Of a stretch of 64,000 nt of DNA, positions 46,461 to 54,888 are shown one piece after another (position 1 is the first letter of the stretch; the number at the start of each line of letters is the position of its first letter). The position numbers were made by a program, and so were the translations under genes. This DNA comes from Streptomyces paradoxus (GTDB lineage: Bacteria > Actinomycetota > Actinomycetes > Streptomycetales > Streptomycetaceae). The stretch spans positions 340,355 through 404,354 of the forward strand of contig NZ_JACHGV010000003.1 of NCBI RefSeq assembly GCF_014202475.1, written 5' to 3'. Below the pieces are notes generated by a model. That model was not told the DNA's origin, made no database searches, and saw only the letters and a list, made by a program, of their open reading frames with translations.

Positions 46461-47816
46461 TCAGCACAGCGCGACCGCGTCGCCCGGACCCTCGGGCCAG
46501 GCCGTCAGCGGAGTGAAGCCCTGGTGGCCGCACTCGCCGAAGACCCTGACCGGAGCCCCGCCCGACAGGGCGACGAGCCGCCACAGGCCGGGCCGCGAAC
46601 GCGCGGCGGGAGTGAGCGGCAGCGCCGTGTCCCCGTCGGCGTCCGCCAGCTGCCAGGAGTCGCCGTCCGGTGTGGGAACGACCCGGTCCAGCGTCACCGG
46701 GACGGACTCCAGCCACGGGTCGTCGCGCAGGGCGTCGCCGTAACGGGCCACCGCCTGGGACGTGGTCATCCCCGGCGGACGTATCGCCGCGGGCGCGGGC
46801 GGGGTGAACTGTTCGCCCAGGGCCACCCGCGGTTGGCCGGCGCCCGGGTACGCGGACACCTCCGCCTCCAGGCTCAGGCCCACCGGCAGCGTCAGCTCCG
46901 GGGCGCGGCCGGCGGCGCCGTAGGAAAGGAGCAGCACGGTGCGATGCGAGTCGGCGCCGTGCAGCCAGATCCGGCGGGTCGTCAGGCGCGGGTCCGTCGT
47001 GTCGTACTGGGCCAGGACCTGCCAGCGGTCGCGCAGCGGCGGGCCGTCCGCGGAGGCCGGGAGGCCGATGCGGGAGCGGACCGTGGCGGCGAGACCGGCC
47101 GGGAGCCGGTCGCGGCGCAGCCAGCCCCGCCCCAGGAGATGCAGCAGCGCGCACTCCTCCAGCAGCCGCACCGGCCAGCCCGGGCCGGTCGACGGGATCG
47201 CCCCCAATTCCCGCACCCGGCCCGCCAGTCCCTGGGCCTGGGCGTCGACCATGCGGGCCGCCGTCTCCTCCCAGAGGCCGTACCCCGACTGCTCCGCGGT
47301 CGCCAGACCACCGCGCAGCAGGTCGACCAGACGCTGCTCCAGCTCCACCGCGCCCGCCGAGACCCGCTCGGCCCGGCGCTCCGCACGCCGTCGCGCCGCC
47401 TCGGGATCAGCGGACCCGGACGGCGCAGCGGAGCCGGCCCCGGTCCTCTTCGCCTCCGCGCGCTCGCGCCGCCCCGCCGCCCACCGCGCGGCCCACTCCG
47501 GCGCCTGCCCCGGGGGCACCGCCGCGTCGTCGGCGGCCCAGAGCAGCAACAGCCCCAGCGCGTGCTTGCACGGGAACTTGCGGCTCGGGCAACTGCACTT
47601 GTACGCGGGCCCGGCGGCGTCCGCGATGTCCACGACCGTCTGATACGGCTTGCTCCCGCTGCCCTTGCACAGCCCCCACACCGTCCCCTCGTCGGAACTC
47701 CCCGCCTCGGACCACGGCCCCGCCGCGCCGAGTTTGCTTCCCGCTTTGCGTGATGCGGCGTCAGGCGCCAGTGCCAGCACCTGGTCCGCGGTCCAGCGCA
47801 CCCCCTGCTGAGTCAT
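46461..47816 (-). CDS. SWIM zinc-finger protein
   Basis: 451 residues. SWIM motif CxCx6CxH at residues 74-85 (CSCPSRKFPCKH), a zinc site proposed to bind DNA or protein. The N-terminus (RWTADQVLALAPDAASRKAGSKLG) is typical of this actinobacterial family. The rest is helical up to about 250, then beta-rich and of unknown role. The ATG at 47816 lies at the predicted start of a RecA-NDp-type promoter, so the mRNA is probably leaderless; there is no ribosome site. Divergent from the MoxR gene. Confidence 0.85.
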   Translation of the reverse strand: MTQQGVRWTADQVLALAPDAASRKAGSKLGAAGPWSEAGSSDEGTVWGLCKGSGSKPYQTVVDIADAAGPAYKCSCPSRKFPCKHALGLLLLWAADDAAVPPGQAPEWAARWAAGRRERAEAKRTGAGSAAPSGSADPEAARRRAERRAERVSAGAVELEQRLVDLLRGGLATAEQSGYGLWEETAARMVDAQAQGLAGRVRELGAIPSTGPGWPVRLLEECALLHLLGRGWLRRDRLPAGLAATVRSRIGLPASADGPPLRDRWQVLAQYDTTDPRLTTRRIWLHGADSHRTVLLLSYGAAGRAPELTLPVGLSLEAEVSAYPGAGQPRVALGEQFTPPAPAAIRPPGMTTSQAVARYGDALRDDPWLESVPVTLDRVVPTPDGDSWQLADADGDTALPLTPAARSRPGLWRLVALSGGAPVRVFGECGHQGFTPLTAWPEGPGDAVALC

Positions 47817-47823
47817 GCCACCG

Positions 47824-47846
47824 AAGGTAGATCCCACCACTGACAA
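47824..47846 (-). promoter_or_regulatory. RecA-NDp (PafBC-type) DNA-damage promoter of the SWIM gene
   Basis: On the minus strand: TTGTCAGTG (47838-47846), 8 bases, TACCTT (47824-47829). It is a complete match to TTGTCRGTG-N8-TAnnnT. The predicted start is 47817, one base before the ATG. Confidence 0.8.
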
Positions 47847-47895
47847 TCGGGTCCGCCGACGGCTCCCGCAGGGCATTTCCGCAGGTCGGAACGCA

Positions 47896-47918
47896 TTGTC
47901 AGTGGTGTGGTGCAACGT
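47896..47918 (+). promoter_or_regulatory. RecA-NDp (PafBC-type) DNA-damage promoter of the MoxR operon
   Basis: TTGTCAGTG (47896-47904), 8 bases, CAACGT (47913-47918). The upstream element is a full match; the -10 has C for the first T. Together with the minus-strand site it forms a perfect 13-bp inverted repeat (47835-47847 and 47895-47907). Confidence 0.7.
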
Positions 47919-47961
47919 TGGCGACAGATCCGAACCGGCCGAGCTGGAGGGGGACTTTGCC

Positions 47962-49092
47962 ATGACCGTGTCCGTGGAGCCGACGTCCGTCGAAGCGGGG
48001 GAGACGGGGCCGACCCAGGCGTTGCGACCGCACGCCGAGGACGCCTTCGCCCATGAACTCGCCGCGCTGGCCGCTCAGGACGACCGGCCGCGCCCGGCCC
48101 GCTGGAAGCTGTCGCCCTGGGCCGTCGCGACGTACCTGCTCGGCGGCACCCTGCCGGACGGCACGGTGATCAGTCCCAAGTACGTCGGCCCGCGCCGCCT
48201 CGTCGAGGTCGCCGTCACGACGCTCGCCACCGACCGCGCCCTGCTCCTGCTCGGCGTCCCGGGCACGGCGAAGACCTGGGTGTCCGAGCACCTGGCCGCC
48301 GCGGTCAGCGGTGACTCAACGCTGCTGGTGCAGGGCACCGCCGGCACCCCCGAGGAGGCCATCCGCTACGGCTGGAACTACGCGCAGCTGCTCGCCCACG
48401 GCCCGAGCCGCGACGCCCTCGTGCCCAGCCCCGTCATGCGGGCCATGGCCGACGGCATGACGGCCCGGGTCGAGGAACTGACGCGTATCCCGGCCGACGT
48501 GCAGGACACGCTCATCACGATCCTGTCGGAGAAGACGCTGCCGATACCGGAACTGGGCCAGGAGGTGCAGGCGGTCCGCGGATTCAACCTGATCGCCACG
48601 GCCAACGACCGCGACCGCGGCGTCAACGACCTGTCCAGCGCCCTGCGCCGCCGCTTCAACACGGTGGTGCTGCCCCTGCCGGAGAGCCCCGAGGCGGAGG
48701 TCGACATCGTCTCCCGGCGCGTCGACCAGATCGGCCGCTCCCTCGACCTGCCGGCCGCGCCCGACGGGCTCGACGAGATCCGCCGGGTCGTCACGGTCTT
48801 CCGCGAGCTGCGTGACGGGGTCACCACCGACGGGCGGACGAAGCTGAAGTCGCCCAGCGGCACGCTGTCCACCGCCGAAGCGATCTCCGTCGTCACCAAC
48901 GGGCTCGCCCTGGCGGCCCACTTCGGCGACGGCGTGCTGCGGCCGGGCGACGTCGCCGCGGGCATCCTCGGCGCGGTGGTCCGCGACCCGGCGGCGGACC
49001 GCGTCATCTGGCAGGAGTACCTGGAGACGGTGGTCCGCGAGCGGGACGGCTGGAAGGACTTCTACCGGGCCTGCCGCGAGGTGAGCGTGTGA
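47962..49092 (+). CDS. MoxR-family AAA+ ATPase
   Basis: 376 residues. Walker A GVPGTAKT near 99-106; the Walker B/sensor region includes ADVQDTLITILSEKTLP; sensor 1 is ATANDRDRG; the arginine finger lies in SSALRRRFN. MoxR ATPases act as chaperones that remodel partner complexes, usually with a VWA protein, encoded here two genes downstream. The ATG at 47962 has GGAGGGGG eight bases upstream. First gene of a four-gene operon. Confidence 0.92.
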   Translation: MTVSVEPTSVEAGETGPTQALRPHAEDAFAHELAALAAQDDRPRPARWKLSPWAVATYLLGGTLPDGTVISPKYVGPRRLVEVAVTTLATDRALLLLGVPGTAKTWVSEHLAAAVSGDSTLLVQGTAGTPEEAIRYGWNYAQLLAHGPSRDALVPSPVMRAMADGMTARVEELTRIPADVQDTLITILSEKTLPIPELGQEVQAVRGFNLIATANDRDRGVNDLSSALRRRFNTVVLPLPESPEAEVDIVSRRVDQIGRSLDLPAAPDGLDEIRRVVTVFRELRDGVTTDGRTKLKSPSGTLSTAEAISVVTNGLALAAHFGDGVLRPGDVAAGILGAVVRDPAADRVIWQEYLETVVRERDGWKDFYRACREVSV

Positions 49093-49177
49093 GCGACGCG
49101 GGGCGGTGGCCCCGGTCGACGGGACGGCGGACGCCCGCGGGACCGGGCGGGAACGTGCGGGACGGGAGGGGGATGAA

Positions 49178-51586
49178 GTGACCGGTGTGGAACAGGCCGC
49201 GGGCCGGGGGACCGGGGCGGGGCCGGTGCTGCTCGGGGTGCGGCACCACGGGCCGGGTTCGGCGCGGGCGGTGCGGGCGGCGCTGGAGGAGGTCCGGCCG
49301 CGGATCGTGCTGATCGAGGGGCCGCCCGAGGCAGACGCCCTGATCCCGCTCGCCGCCGACGAGGAGATGCGGCCGCCGGTCGCCCTGCTCGCCCACGCCG
49401 TGGAAGAGCCCGGCCGCTCGGCGTTCTGGCCGCTGGCCGGCTTCTCCCCGGAGTGGATCGCCCTGCGCTGGGCCCTGGAACACGACGTCCCGGCCCGCTT
49501 CATCGACCTGCCGGCCACACACACGCTGGCCTGGGGGAGGCAGGAGGACGCGGCGGGAACAGAGGGCGAACGTCCGCCGGCGGCCGAGGTGCCGCCGGCG
49601 GGGGACACCGGCCCCACCTCCACCGAGCTCCGGATCGATCCGCTCGGAGTGCTCGCCGACGCCGCGGGTTACGACGACCCGGAGCGGTGGTGGGAGGACG
49701 TCGTGGAGCACCGGGGTGCGGAGGAGGACGACGCACTCGCGCCTTTCACCGCGCTGGAGGAGGCCATGGGCGCGCTGCGGGAGACCTTCGGCAGCGGGGG
49801 CCACGGCCGGGATCTGGTGCGGGAGGCGTACATGCGGCTCCAGATGCGGGCCGCACAGCGGGAGTTCGAGGGTGGTGTGGCGGTGGTCTGCGGGGCCTGG
49901 CACGTGCCCGCACTGCGGCAGAAGACCACCGTCGCCGCCGACAGGGCGCTGCTGAAGGGGCTGCCCAAGGTCAAGGCGGACATGACCTGGGTGCCGTGGA
50001 CGCACCGCCGGCTCGCCCGGACCAGCGGGTACGGGGCCGGCATCGACTCACCGGGCTGGTACGGGCACCTGTTCAGCGCCCCGGACCGGCCGGTGGAGCG
50101 GTGGCTGACCAAGGTCGCGGGGCTGCTGCGCGCCGAGGACCGGATCGTCTCCTCCGCGCACGTCATCGAGGCGGTGCGGCTGGCCGAGACGCTCGCCGCG
50201 ATGCGCGGCCGTCCGCTGCCCGGCCTGAGCGAGACGACCGACGCCGTGCGGGCGGTGATGTGCGAGGGCTCGGACGTGCCGCTGGCACTCGTCCGGGACC
50301 GGCTGGTCGTGGGGGACGAACTGGGGGAGGTGCCGCCGTCGGCACCGGCGGTGCCGTTGCAGCGGGACCTCACACGGCTGCAACGCCGCCTGCGGCTGAA
50401 GCCGGAGGCGCTGGAGCGGGAGCTGGAGCTCGACCTGCGCAAGGAGAACGACGCCGCCCGCAGCAGACTGCTGCACCGGCTGCGCCTGCTCGGTATCGCG
50501 TGGGGCGAACCGGCCGCGTCGCGGGGCAGCACGGGCACGTTCCGGGAGACCTGGCGGCTGCGCTGGGAGCCCGAGCTGTCCGTGCGGGTCGCCGAGGCCG
50601 GAGTGTGGGGGACGACCGTCCTGTCCGCCGCGACCGCCAAGGCCGAGGCGGACGCCGTCAGCGCGGAGGGCCTCGCCGGCGTCACCGGTCTCGCCGAGCG
50701 CTGCCTGCTGGCCGAACTGCCCGACGCCCTGCCCACGGTGATGCGGGTCCTCGCCGACCGGGCGGCCCTCGACACGGACGTCGGTCATCTCGCCCAGGCG
50801 CTCCCGGCCCTGGTCCGCTCCCTGCGCTACGGAGACGTACGCGGCACGGACACCGGAGCCCTGGCGGAGGTCGCTGCGGGACTGGCCGAGCGGGTCTTCG
50901 TCGGTCTTCCCCCGGCCTGCGCCGCGCTCGACGCGGACGCCGCCGAGGAGATGCGGGGCCATGTGGACGCGGTGCACGGGGCCGTGGCCTTGCTGGGCGA
51001 CGCCCCGGCGGCGGGGCACGCCCGGCTGAGAGGCCGTTGGCAGTCGGTACTGCGGGTGCTGTCCGGGCGGGACACCGTGCCCGGGGTCATCCGGGGGCGG
51101 GCCGTCCGGCTGCTGCTCGACGACGGGCAGCTGGCCCAGGACGAGGCGGCACTGCTGATGGGACTCGTCCTCTCGCCGGGCACACCGCCGGCGGACGCGG
51201 CCGCGTGGATCGAGGGCTTCGTCGGAGGGGGCTCCGGGGGCGGGATGCTCCTGGTGCACGACGAGCGGCTGCTCGGACTGGTCGACGCGTGGCTGACCGG
51301 GGTGCCGGCCGAGGCCTTCACGGACGTACTGCCCCTGCTGCGGCGGACGTTCTCCGCGTACGAGCCCGGAGTGCGCCGGACTCTCGGCGAACTGGTCCGA
51401 CGCGGACCGGGAACCGGTGGCGGCGCGACAGCCGCCGGAAGCGGGGCACCCGGCTTCGCGGCCGATTTCGACACCGTGCGCGCGGACGCGGTGCTGCCGG
51501 TCGTGCGGCTGCTGCTCGGGCTGGACGAAATGGACGAGAACGCCGGCAACAACACCGGCAACAACCTGGCGGGGGTGACGGGATGA
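49178..51586 (+). CDS. DUF5682-type protein of the MoxR/VWA module
   Basis: 802 residues. The N-terminus (PVLLGVRHHGPGSARAVRAALEEVRPRIVLIEGPPEAD) has a conserved HHGPGSA motif and resembles ChaN/TraB-type folds, where an N-terminal His and EGP motif are typical (inference). A second conserved block reads VAVVCGAWHVPAL. The C-terminal half is helical and Leu/Ala-rich. GTG 49178 has GGGAGGGGG upstream. Stop TGA overlaps the next ATG. Central member of the module; enzymatic activity unknown. Confidence 0.8.
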   Translation: MTGVEQAAGRGTGAGPVLLGVRHHGPGSARAVRAALEEVRPRIVLIEGPPEADALIPLAADEEMRPPVALLAHAVEEPGRSAFWPLAGFSPEWIALRWALEHDVPARFIDLPATHTLAWGRQEDAAGTEGERPPAAEVPPAGDTGPTSTELRIDPLGVLADAAGYDDPERWWEDVVEHRGAEEDDALAPFTALEEAMGALRETFGSGGHGRDLVREAYMRLQMRAAQREFEGGVAVVCGAWHVPALRQKTTVAADRALLKGLPKVKADMTWVPWTHRRLARTSGYGAGIDSPGWYGHLFSAPDRPVERWLTKVAGLLRAEDRIVSSAHVIEAVRLAETLAAMRGRPLPGLSETTDAVRAVMCEGSDVPLALVRDRLVVGDELGEVPPSAPAVPLQRDLTRLQRRLRLKPEALERELELDLRKENDAARSRLLHRLRLLGIAWGEPAASRGSTGTFRETWRLRWEPELSVRVAEAGVWGTTVLSAATAKAEADAVSAEGLAGVTGLAERCLLAELPDALPTVMRVLADRAALDTDVGHLAQALPALVRSLRYGDVRGTDTGALAEVAAGLAERVFVGLPPACAALDADAAEEMRGHVDAVHGAVALLGDAPAAGHARLRGRWQSVLRVLSGRDTVPGVIRGRAVRLLLDDGQLAQDEAALLMGLVLSPGTPPADAAAWIEGFVGGGSGGGMLLVHDERLLGLVDAWLTGVPAEAFTDVLPLLRRTFSAYEPGVRRTLGELVRRGPGTGGGATAAGSGAPGFAADFDTVRADAVLPVVRLLLGLDEMDENAGNNTGNNLAGVTG

Positions 51587-51729
51587 CGACCGAGGCACTG
51601 AGGGAGCGGACGGCGGCACCGGAGGTGGGAGCCACCGTGGCGGGCGGGTTCCGGGCGGAGATGCGGCCGTCGACGACCGTGCCGGTGATCCCGCTGTGGG
51701 AGCGGCCTCAGAAGGGAGGGCGGGCATGA
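51583..51729 (+). CDS. 48-residue protein coupled between DUF5682 and VWA genes
   Basis: Its ATG overlaps the upstream TGA (ATGA at 51583) and its TGA overlaps the VWA ATG (ATGA at 51726), so translation is coupled on both sides. Codon usage is typical, with G or C in almost every third position. It begins MTTEALRERTAAPEVG and ends VPVIPLWERPQKGGRA, a Pro/hydrophobic tail that looks like a docking peptide. No membrane segment. Function unknown; it is probably a small partner of the complex. Confidence 0.75.
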   Translation: MTTEALRERTAAPEVGATVAGGFRAEMRPSTTVPVIPLWERPQKGGRA

Positions 51730-52892
51730 CGTCCGAGGTCACGGACCGGGCGCAGGAGCGGCTGCGTCGCTGGCGGCTCGTCCTCGGGGGCGACGCGGCG
51801 GACGGCACCGGCTGCGCGCTGGCGGGGCAGGACGCGGCGATGGACGGAGCGCTCACCGCGCTCTACGGCAGGAAGGACGGCAGGTCACAAGGGGGCCGGG
51901 ACCGTTCGGCGGGGCTCGGGGCGTCGGCGCCGTCCGTGGCGCGCTGGCTCGGGGACATCCGGACGTACTTCCCCTCCTCCGTCGTGCAGGTCATGCAGCG
52001 CGACGCCATCGACCGGCTGGGTCTCGCCACGCTGCTGCTGGAGCCGGAGATGCTGGAGGCGGTCGAGGCCGACGTGCACCTCGTCGGCACGCTGCTGTCG
52101 CTCAACAAGGCGATGCCGGAGACGACGAAGGAGACGGCCCGGGCCGTCGTGCGCAAGGTCGTCGAGGACCTGGAGAAGCGGCTCGCCACCCGCACCAGGG
52201 CCACCCTGACCGGCGCCCTCGACCGCAGCGCCAGGATCAACCGGCCCCGTCACCACGACATCGACTGGAACCGCACCATCGCGGCCAACCTCAAGCACTA
52301 CCTGCCCGAGTACCGAACGATCGTGCCGGAGCGGCTCATCGGGTACGGGCGGGCAGCCCAGTCCACGAAGAAGGAGGTCATCCTCTGTATCGACCAGTCG
52401 GGATCCATGGCGGCATCGGTTGTCTACGCATCGGTGTTCGGGGCGGTGCTCGCCTCGATGCGGACGATCTCCACGCGACTCGTCGTCTTCGACACGGCGG
52501 TCGTCGACCTCACGGACCAGCTGGACGACCCGGTCGACGTGCTGTTCGGCACGCAGCTCGGCGGTGGCACGGACATCAACCGGGCGCTCGCGTACTGCCA
52601 GTCGCAGATCACCCGTCCCGCGGAGACGGTGGTCGTGCTGATCAGCGACCTCTACGAAGGCGGCATCCGCAACGAGATGCTCAAGCGGGTGTCCGCGATG
52701 ACGGCGTCGGGCGTGCAGTTCGTGACGCTGCTGGCGCTCTCGGACGAAGGGGCGCCGGCGTACGACCGGGAGCACGCGGCCGCGCTCGCGGCGCTGGGGG
52801 CACCGGCGTTCGCCTGCACGCCCGATCTGTTCCCGGAGGTGATGGCGGCGGCGATCGAGAAGCGGCCGTTGCCGATACCGGACGCGGCGTGA
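51726..52892 (+). CDS. VWA-domain protein of the MoxR module
   Basis: 388 residues. The N-terminal 200 residues are helical (DUF-like). The VWA domain has the MIDAS motif DQSGSM near 223-228, the Thr in GGGTDINRAL, and Asp in LISDLYEGG. All metal ligands are present, so it should bind Mg and a partner. VWA proteins are the usual MoxR partner. The ATG at 51726 has GGGAGGG just upstream, inside the preceding small gene. Last gene of the operon. Confidence 0.92.
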   Translation: MTSEVTDRAQERLRRWRLVLGGDAADGTGCALAGQDAAMDGALTALYGRKDGRSQGGRDRSAGLGASAPSVARWLGDIRTYFPSSVVQVMQRDAIDRLGLATLLLEPEMLEAVEADVHLVGTLLSLNKAMPETTKETARAVVRKVVEDLEKRLATRTRATLTGALDRSARINRPRHHDIDWNRTIAANLKHYLPEYRTIVPERLIGYGRAAQSTKKEVILCIDQSGSMAASVVYASVFGAVLASMRTISTRLVVFDTAVVDLTDQLDDPVDVLFGTQLGGGTDINRALAYCQSQITRPAETVVVLISDLYEGGIRNEMLKRVSAMTASGVQFVTLLALSDEGAPAYDREHAAALAALGAPAFACTPDLFPEVMAAAIEKRPLPIPDAA

Positions 52893-53108
52893 GGGACGCT
52901 GTGTGAAGTGCCCTGGAGGAGGGGGCAGATGACGATTTGTCGATGGGTCGTCGTCCGACTTGGTGCAGCAAAACGGACATGATGGTCCATCGGTAAGCAA
53001 GGGCTTGCGCAACCTCCGCACTCCCGTGCGAGGATCGGCGCCTGCTCGGCCGTGCGGGGTGCCGGCCGGGCGGTACCGCTTCCGTCGCACGGGAGGAAGC
53101 TTCCCCTC

Positions 53109-54338
53109 TTGAGCTGGTCACCAGCCCTGTCCGGAGCCGCGTTGCGCACGCTGCGCACGGCGGCCGGACGGCGTGCGCTCGAAGTGGCGCTGCTGGTCGG
53201 CGGGTTGCTGGTCATGGGGCTGCTGTGGGGGGAGCAGGCCCATGCGGAGAGCGATGTCGGCGGTGTGGGGGCGCGGCCGGAGGGCAGGGCCTGGGGAGTC
53301 GTCAGCGGTCAGCGGCTCGTTCGGGGTGCCGGTGAGGTGGGGCGACTCGGGCGCCACGGGCCGGCAGACACGCTGGTGAAGGTGTCGCCGCCGTCATCGT
53401 CGTCCTCGCGGAGTCATCCGTCCGAGCGGCCGTCGCACGTGGGGCGGCCGGTGCTCGAGCGGCCGTCCAACGTGGAGCGCCCGGCGCCGGAGCGCCCGTC
53501 GCACATGGAGCGCCCGTCCCACGTGGAGCCTCCGGAGCTGTCCGGGTTGTCGTCGCACCCGCTGCTGCCGGACCTTCCGACCGTCTCGGGCCTCCCGGTT
53601 CCAGCCGACTTCCCGGCGTTGCCGTCCTCGCCTGGGCTGCCGCATCCCCCGGCGTTGCCTGAGCTGCCGCATCCCCCGGCGTTGCCTGAGCTGCCGCATC
53701 CCCCGGCATTGCCTTGGCTGCCGGACTCACCGGTGCCGCCCACCACGCCCGGGCTGCCCGACTCACCCGCGCTGCCGGACCTGCCGGACGGGCTGGACCC
53801 GTCGGTCCCGCCTACACCACCCGGCGACCCCGCCGTAGCGCTCCCGGAAACACCCGCTCCACCCACTCCTCCCGCCTTCCCCGCCCCTGTAACGGCCGAC
53901 CCGCAGCCGGGCGGGCCGTCGGCGACGGCGGCGACGCCCGCTGACGAAGCCGGTCCCTCGCCGCAGGCCGGTAAACCGGGCACCGCGGCCACCGGCCACG
54001 AGCCCCACCCCGCTCACGCGGGCCCGGCGGGCTCAGGCATCCACGCCCGCCACCTCAGATCCGCCCACCCCCTCGGCCGCCCCAGTCACCCCAGCCGCCC
54101 CGGAACCTCCCCGCACGCGGGACGTACCCCGGCCGCCGGCCACTCGCCCGGCGGCTGTCCCGGCGGCGTGCTCGGCAACCGGTGCATGGCCGACAGCGGC
54201 TCGTCGCGGCACGGGGATGCCCAGGCCGTCATCCCGAGCCCCGGGGCGCCGCTCACGCTCGTGTCGGGTGCGGAGGCCCGCACCTCCGGGGCCGGCACCC
54301 GGTGCGGTCACCGGGGCATCCCCCTTTTCCCCGGTTAG
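53109..54338 (+). CDS. Secreted Pro-rich repeat protein
   Basis: About 409 residues. A helical signal segment (RALEVALLVGGLLVMGLLW) ends near QAHA. The mature protein is dominated by Pro, Ser, His and Leu, with ERPSHVERP-type units (about 100-150) followed by three nearly exact LPHPPALPE units and related LPDSPALP ones. A less repetitive C-terminus has three Cys. No sorting signal or hydrophobic tail. I chose TTG 53109 because GGGAGGAAG lies 9 bases upstream; GTG 53052 is possible. Probably a wall-associated or extended extracellular protein; function unknown. Confidence 0.65.
   Translation: MSWSPALSGAALRTLRTAAGRRALEVALLVGGLLVMGLLWGEQAHAESDVGGVGARPEGRAWGVVSGQRLVRGAGEVGRLGRHGPADTLVKVSPPSSSSSRSHPSERPSHVGRPVLERPSNVERPAPERPSHMERPSHVEPPELSGLSSHPLLPDLPTVSGLPVPADFPALPSSPGLPHPPALPELPHPPALPELPHPPALPWLPDSPVPPTTPGLPDSPALPDLPDGLDPSVPPTPPGDPAVALPETPAPPTPPAFPAPVTADPQPGGPSATAATPADEAGPSPQAGKPGTAATGHEPHPAHAGPAGSGIHARHLRSAHPLGRPSHPSRPGTSPHAGRTPAAGHSPGGCPGGVLGNRCMADSGSSRHGDAQAVIPSPGAPLTLVSGAEARTSGAGTRCGHRGIPLFPG
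53637..53717 (+). repeat. 27-bp tandem repeat, three copies
   Basis: Units at 53637-53663, 53664-53690 and 53691-53717 (the last with three changes) encode the PHPPALPEL repeat of the Pro-rich secreted protein. Copies one and two are identical. Confidence 0.85.
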
Positions 54339-54617
54339 CACGGACGGCCGTCGAGGTCTCCCCGCCGCAGGCCCGCCCCCGGGGGGTGGAGAGCTCCTCG
54401 CCCGGCCGGCCCCGGCCCGGGGTGCCCCGCGGCACCCCTCCCGCTCCCAGTGCTTCACGAGGCGTCACGCCCGGACTGCCGAAAGCCGTCGGTGGTCCGA
54501 GGCCGCAACCTCGTGGATGGGTCGGGCGGCCCCCATTGGGGTGGGGACCGCCCGGCCAGGCGCCCCGGAGAGCCGGGCCCTGAACAGGGCCTTCGTGCTC
54601 CCTCCGGGGTGTCCGGC

Positions 54618-54653
54618 GGGCCTCACCGGGTCAACCCCATCCCGGTGAGGCCC
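54618..54653. terminator. Terminator upstream of sucC
   Basis: Perfect 13-bp stem (54618-54630 with 54641-54653) and 10-base loop. It ends transcription from the Pro-rich protein gene about 280 bp after its stop. Confidence 0.75.
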
Positions 54654-54691
54654 CTCACCACCGGCACGCCGTGCCAGTGCGCGCGGCATCA

Positions 54692-54707
54692 TGTGACAGG
54701 TATCACC
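54692..54707. promoter_or_regulatory. CRP-like palindrome upstream of sucCD
   Basis: TGTGA-CAGGTA-TCACC, which differs from the TGTGA-N6-TCACA consensus only in the last base. It lies about 60 bp before the likely sucCD start point. Streptomyces Crp binds related GTG-N6-GNCAC sites. The function is inference. Confidence 0.35.
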
Positions 54708-54888
54708 GCTCAGGTGTGACCCTCGATTTAGAGGCCCCCCGGAAGCAGCGATAACCTGCGAGACGGACATGCCGCGCGCTCGGACACCGTGTGCGCCTCC
54801 CTTGTGACAGACAGCGGACGTCACGTTGCCCTCGCGGCACGCCCACGCAGACAACGAACCGCGAGATCACTGATAGGGACGGAAGCGC

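Larger units (their letters stand above)
54339..54888. other. Intergenic region upstream of sucC, 550 bp
   Basis: Contains a strong hairpin (54618-54653), a CRP-like palindrome (54692-54707) and an AT-richer stretch around 54722-54758 (TTTAGA and TAACCT, 19 bases apart) that may be the sucCD promoter. Open frames within it have poor composition and no ribosome site. No gene is evident. Confidence 0.5.

Noticed and set aside
49106..49177. Longer DUF5682 protein starting at GTG 49106
   Set aside because: The extension is low-complexity Gly/Arg, and GTG 49178 has a much better ribosome site.
54217..54648. ORFs between the Pro-rich protein gene and sucC
   Set aside because: They overlap the end of the Pro-rich gene or a terminator, lack ribosome sites, and have no protein-like composition.
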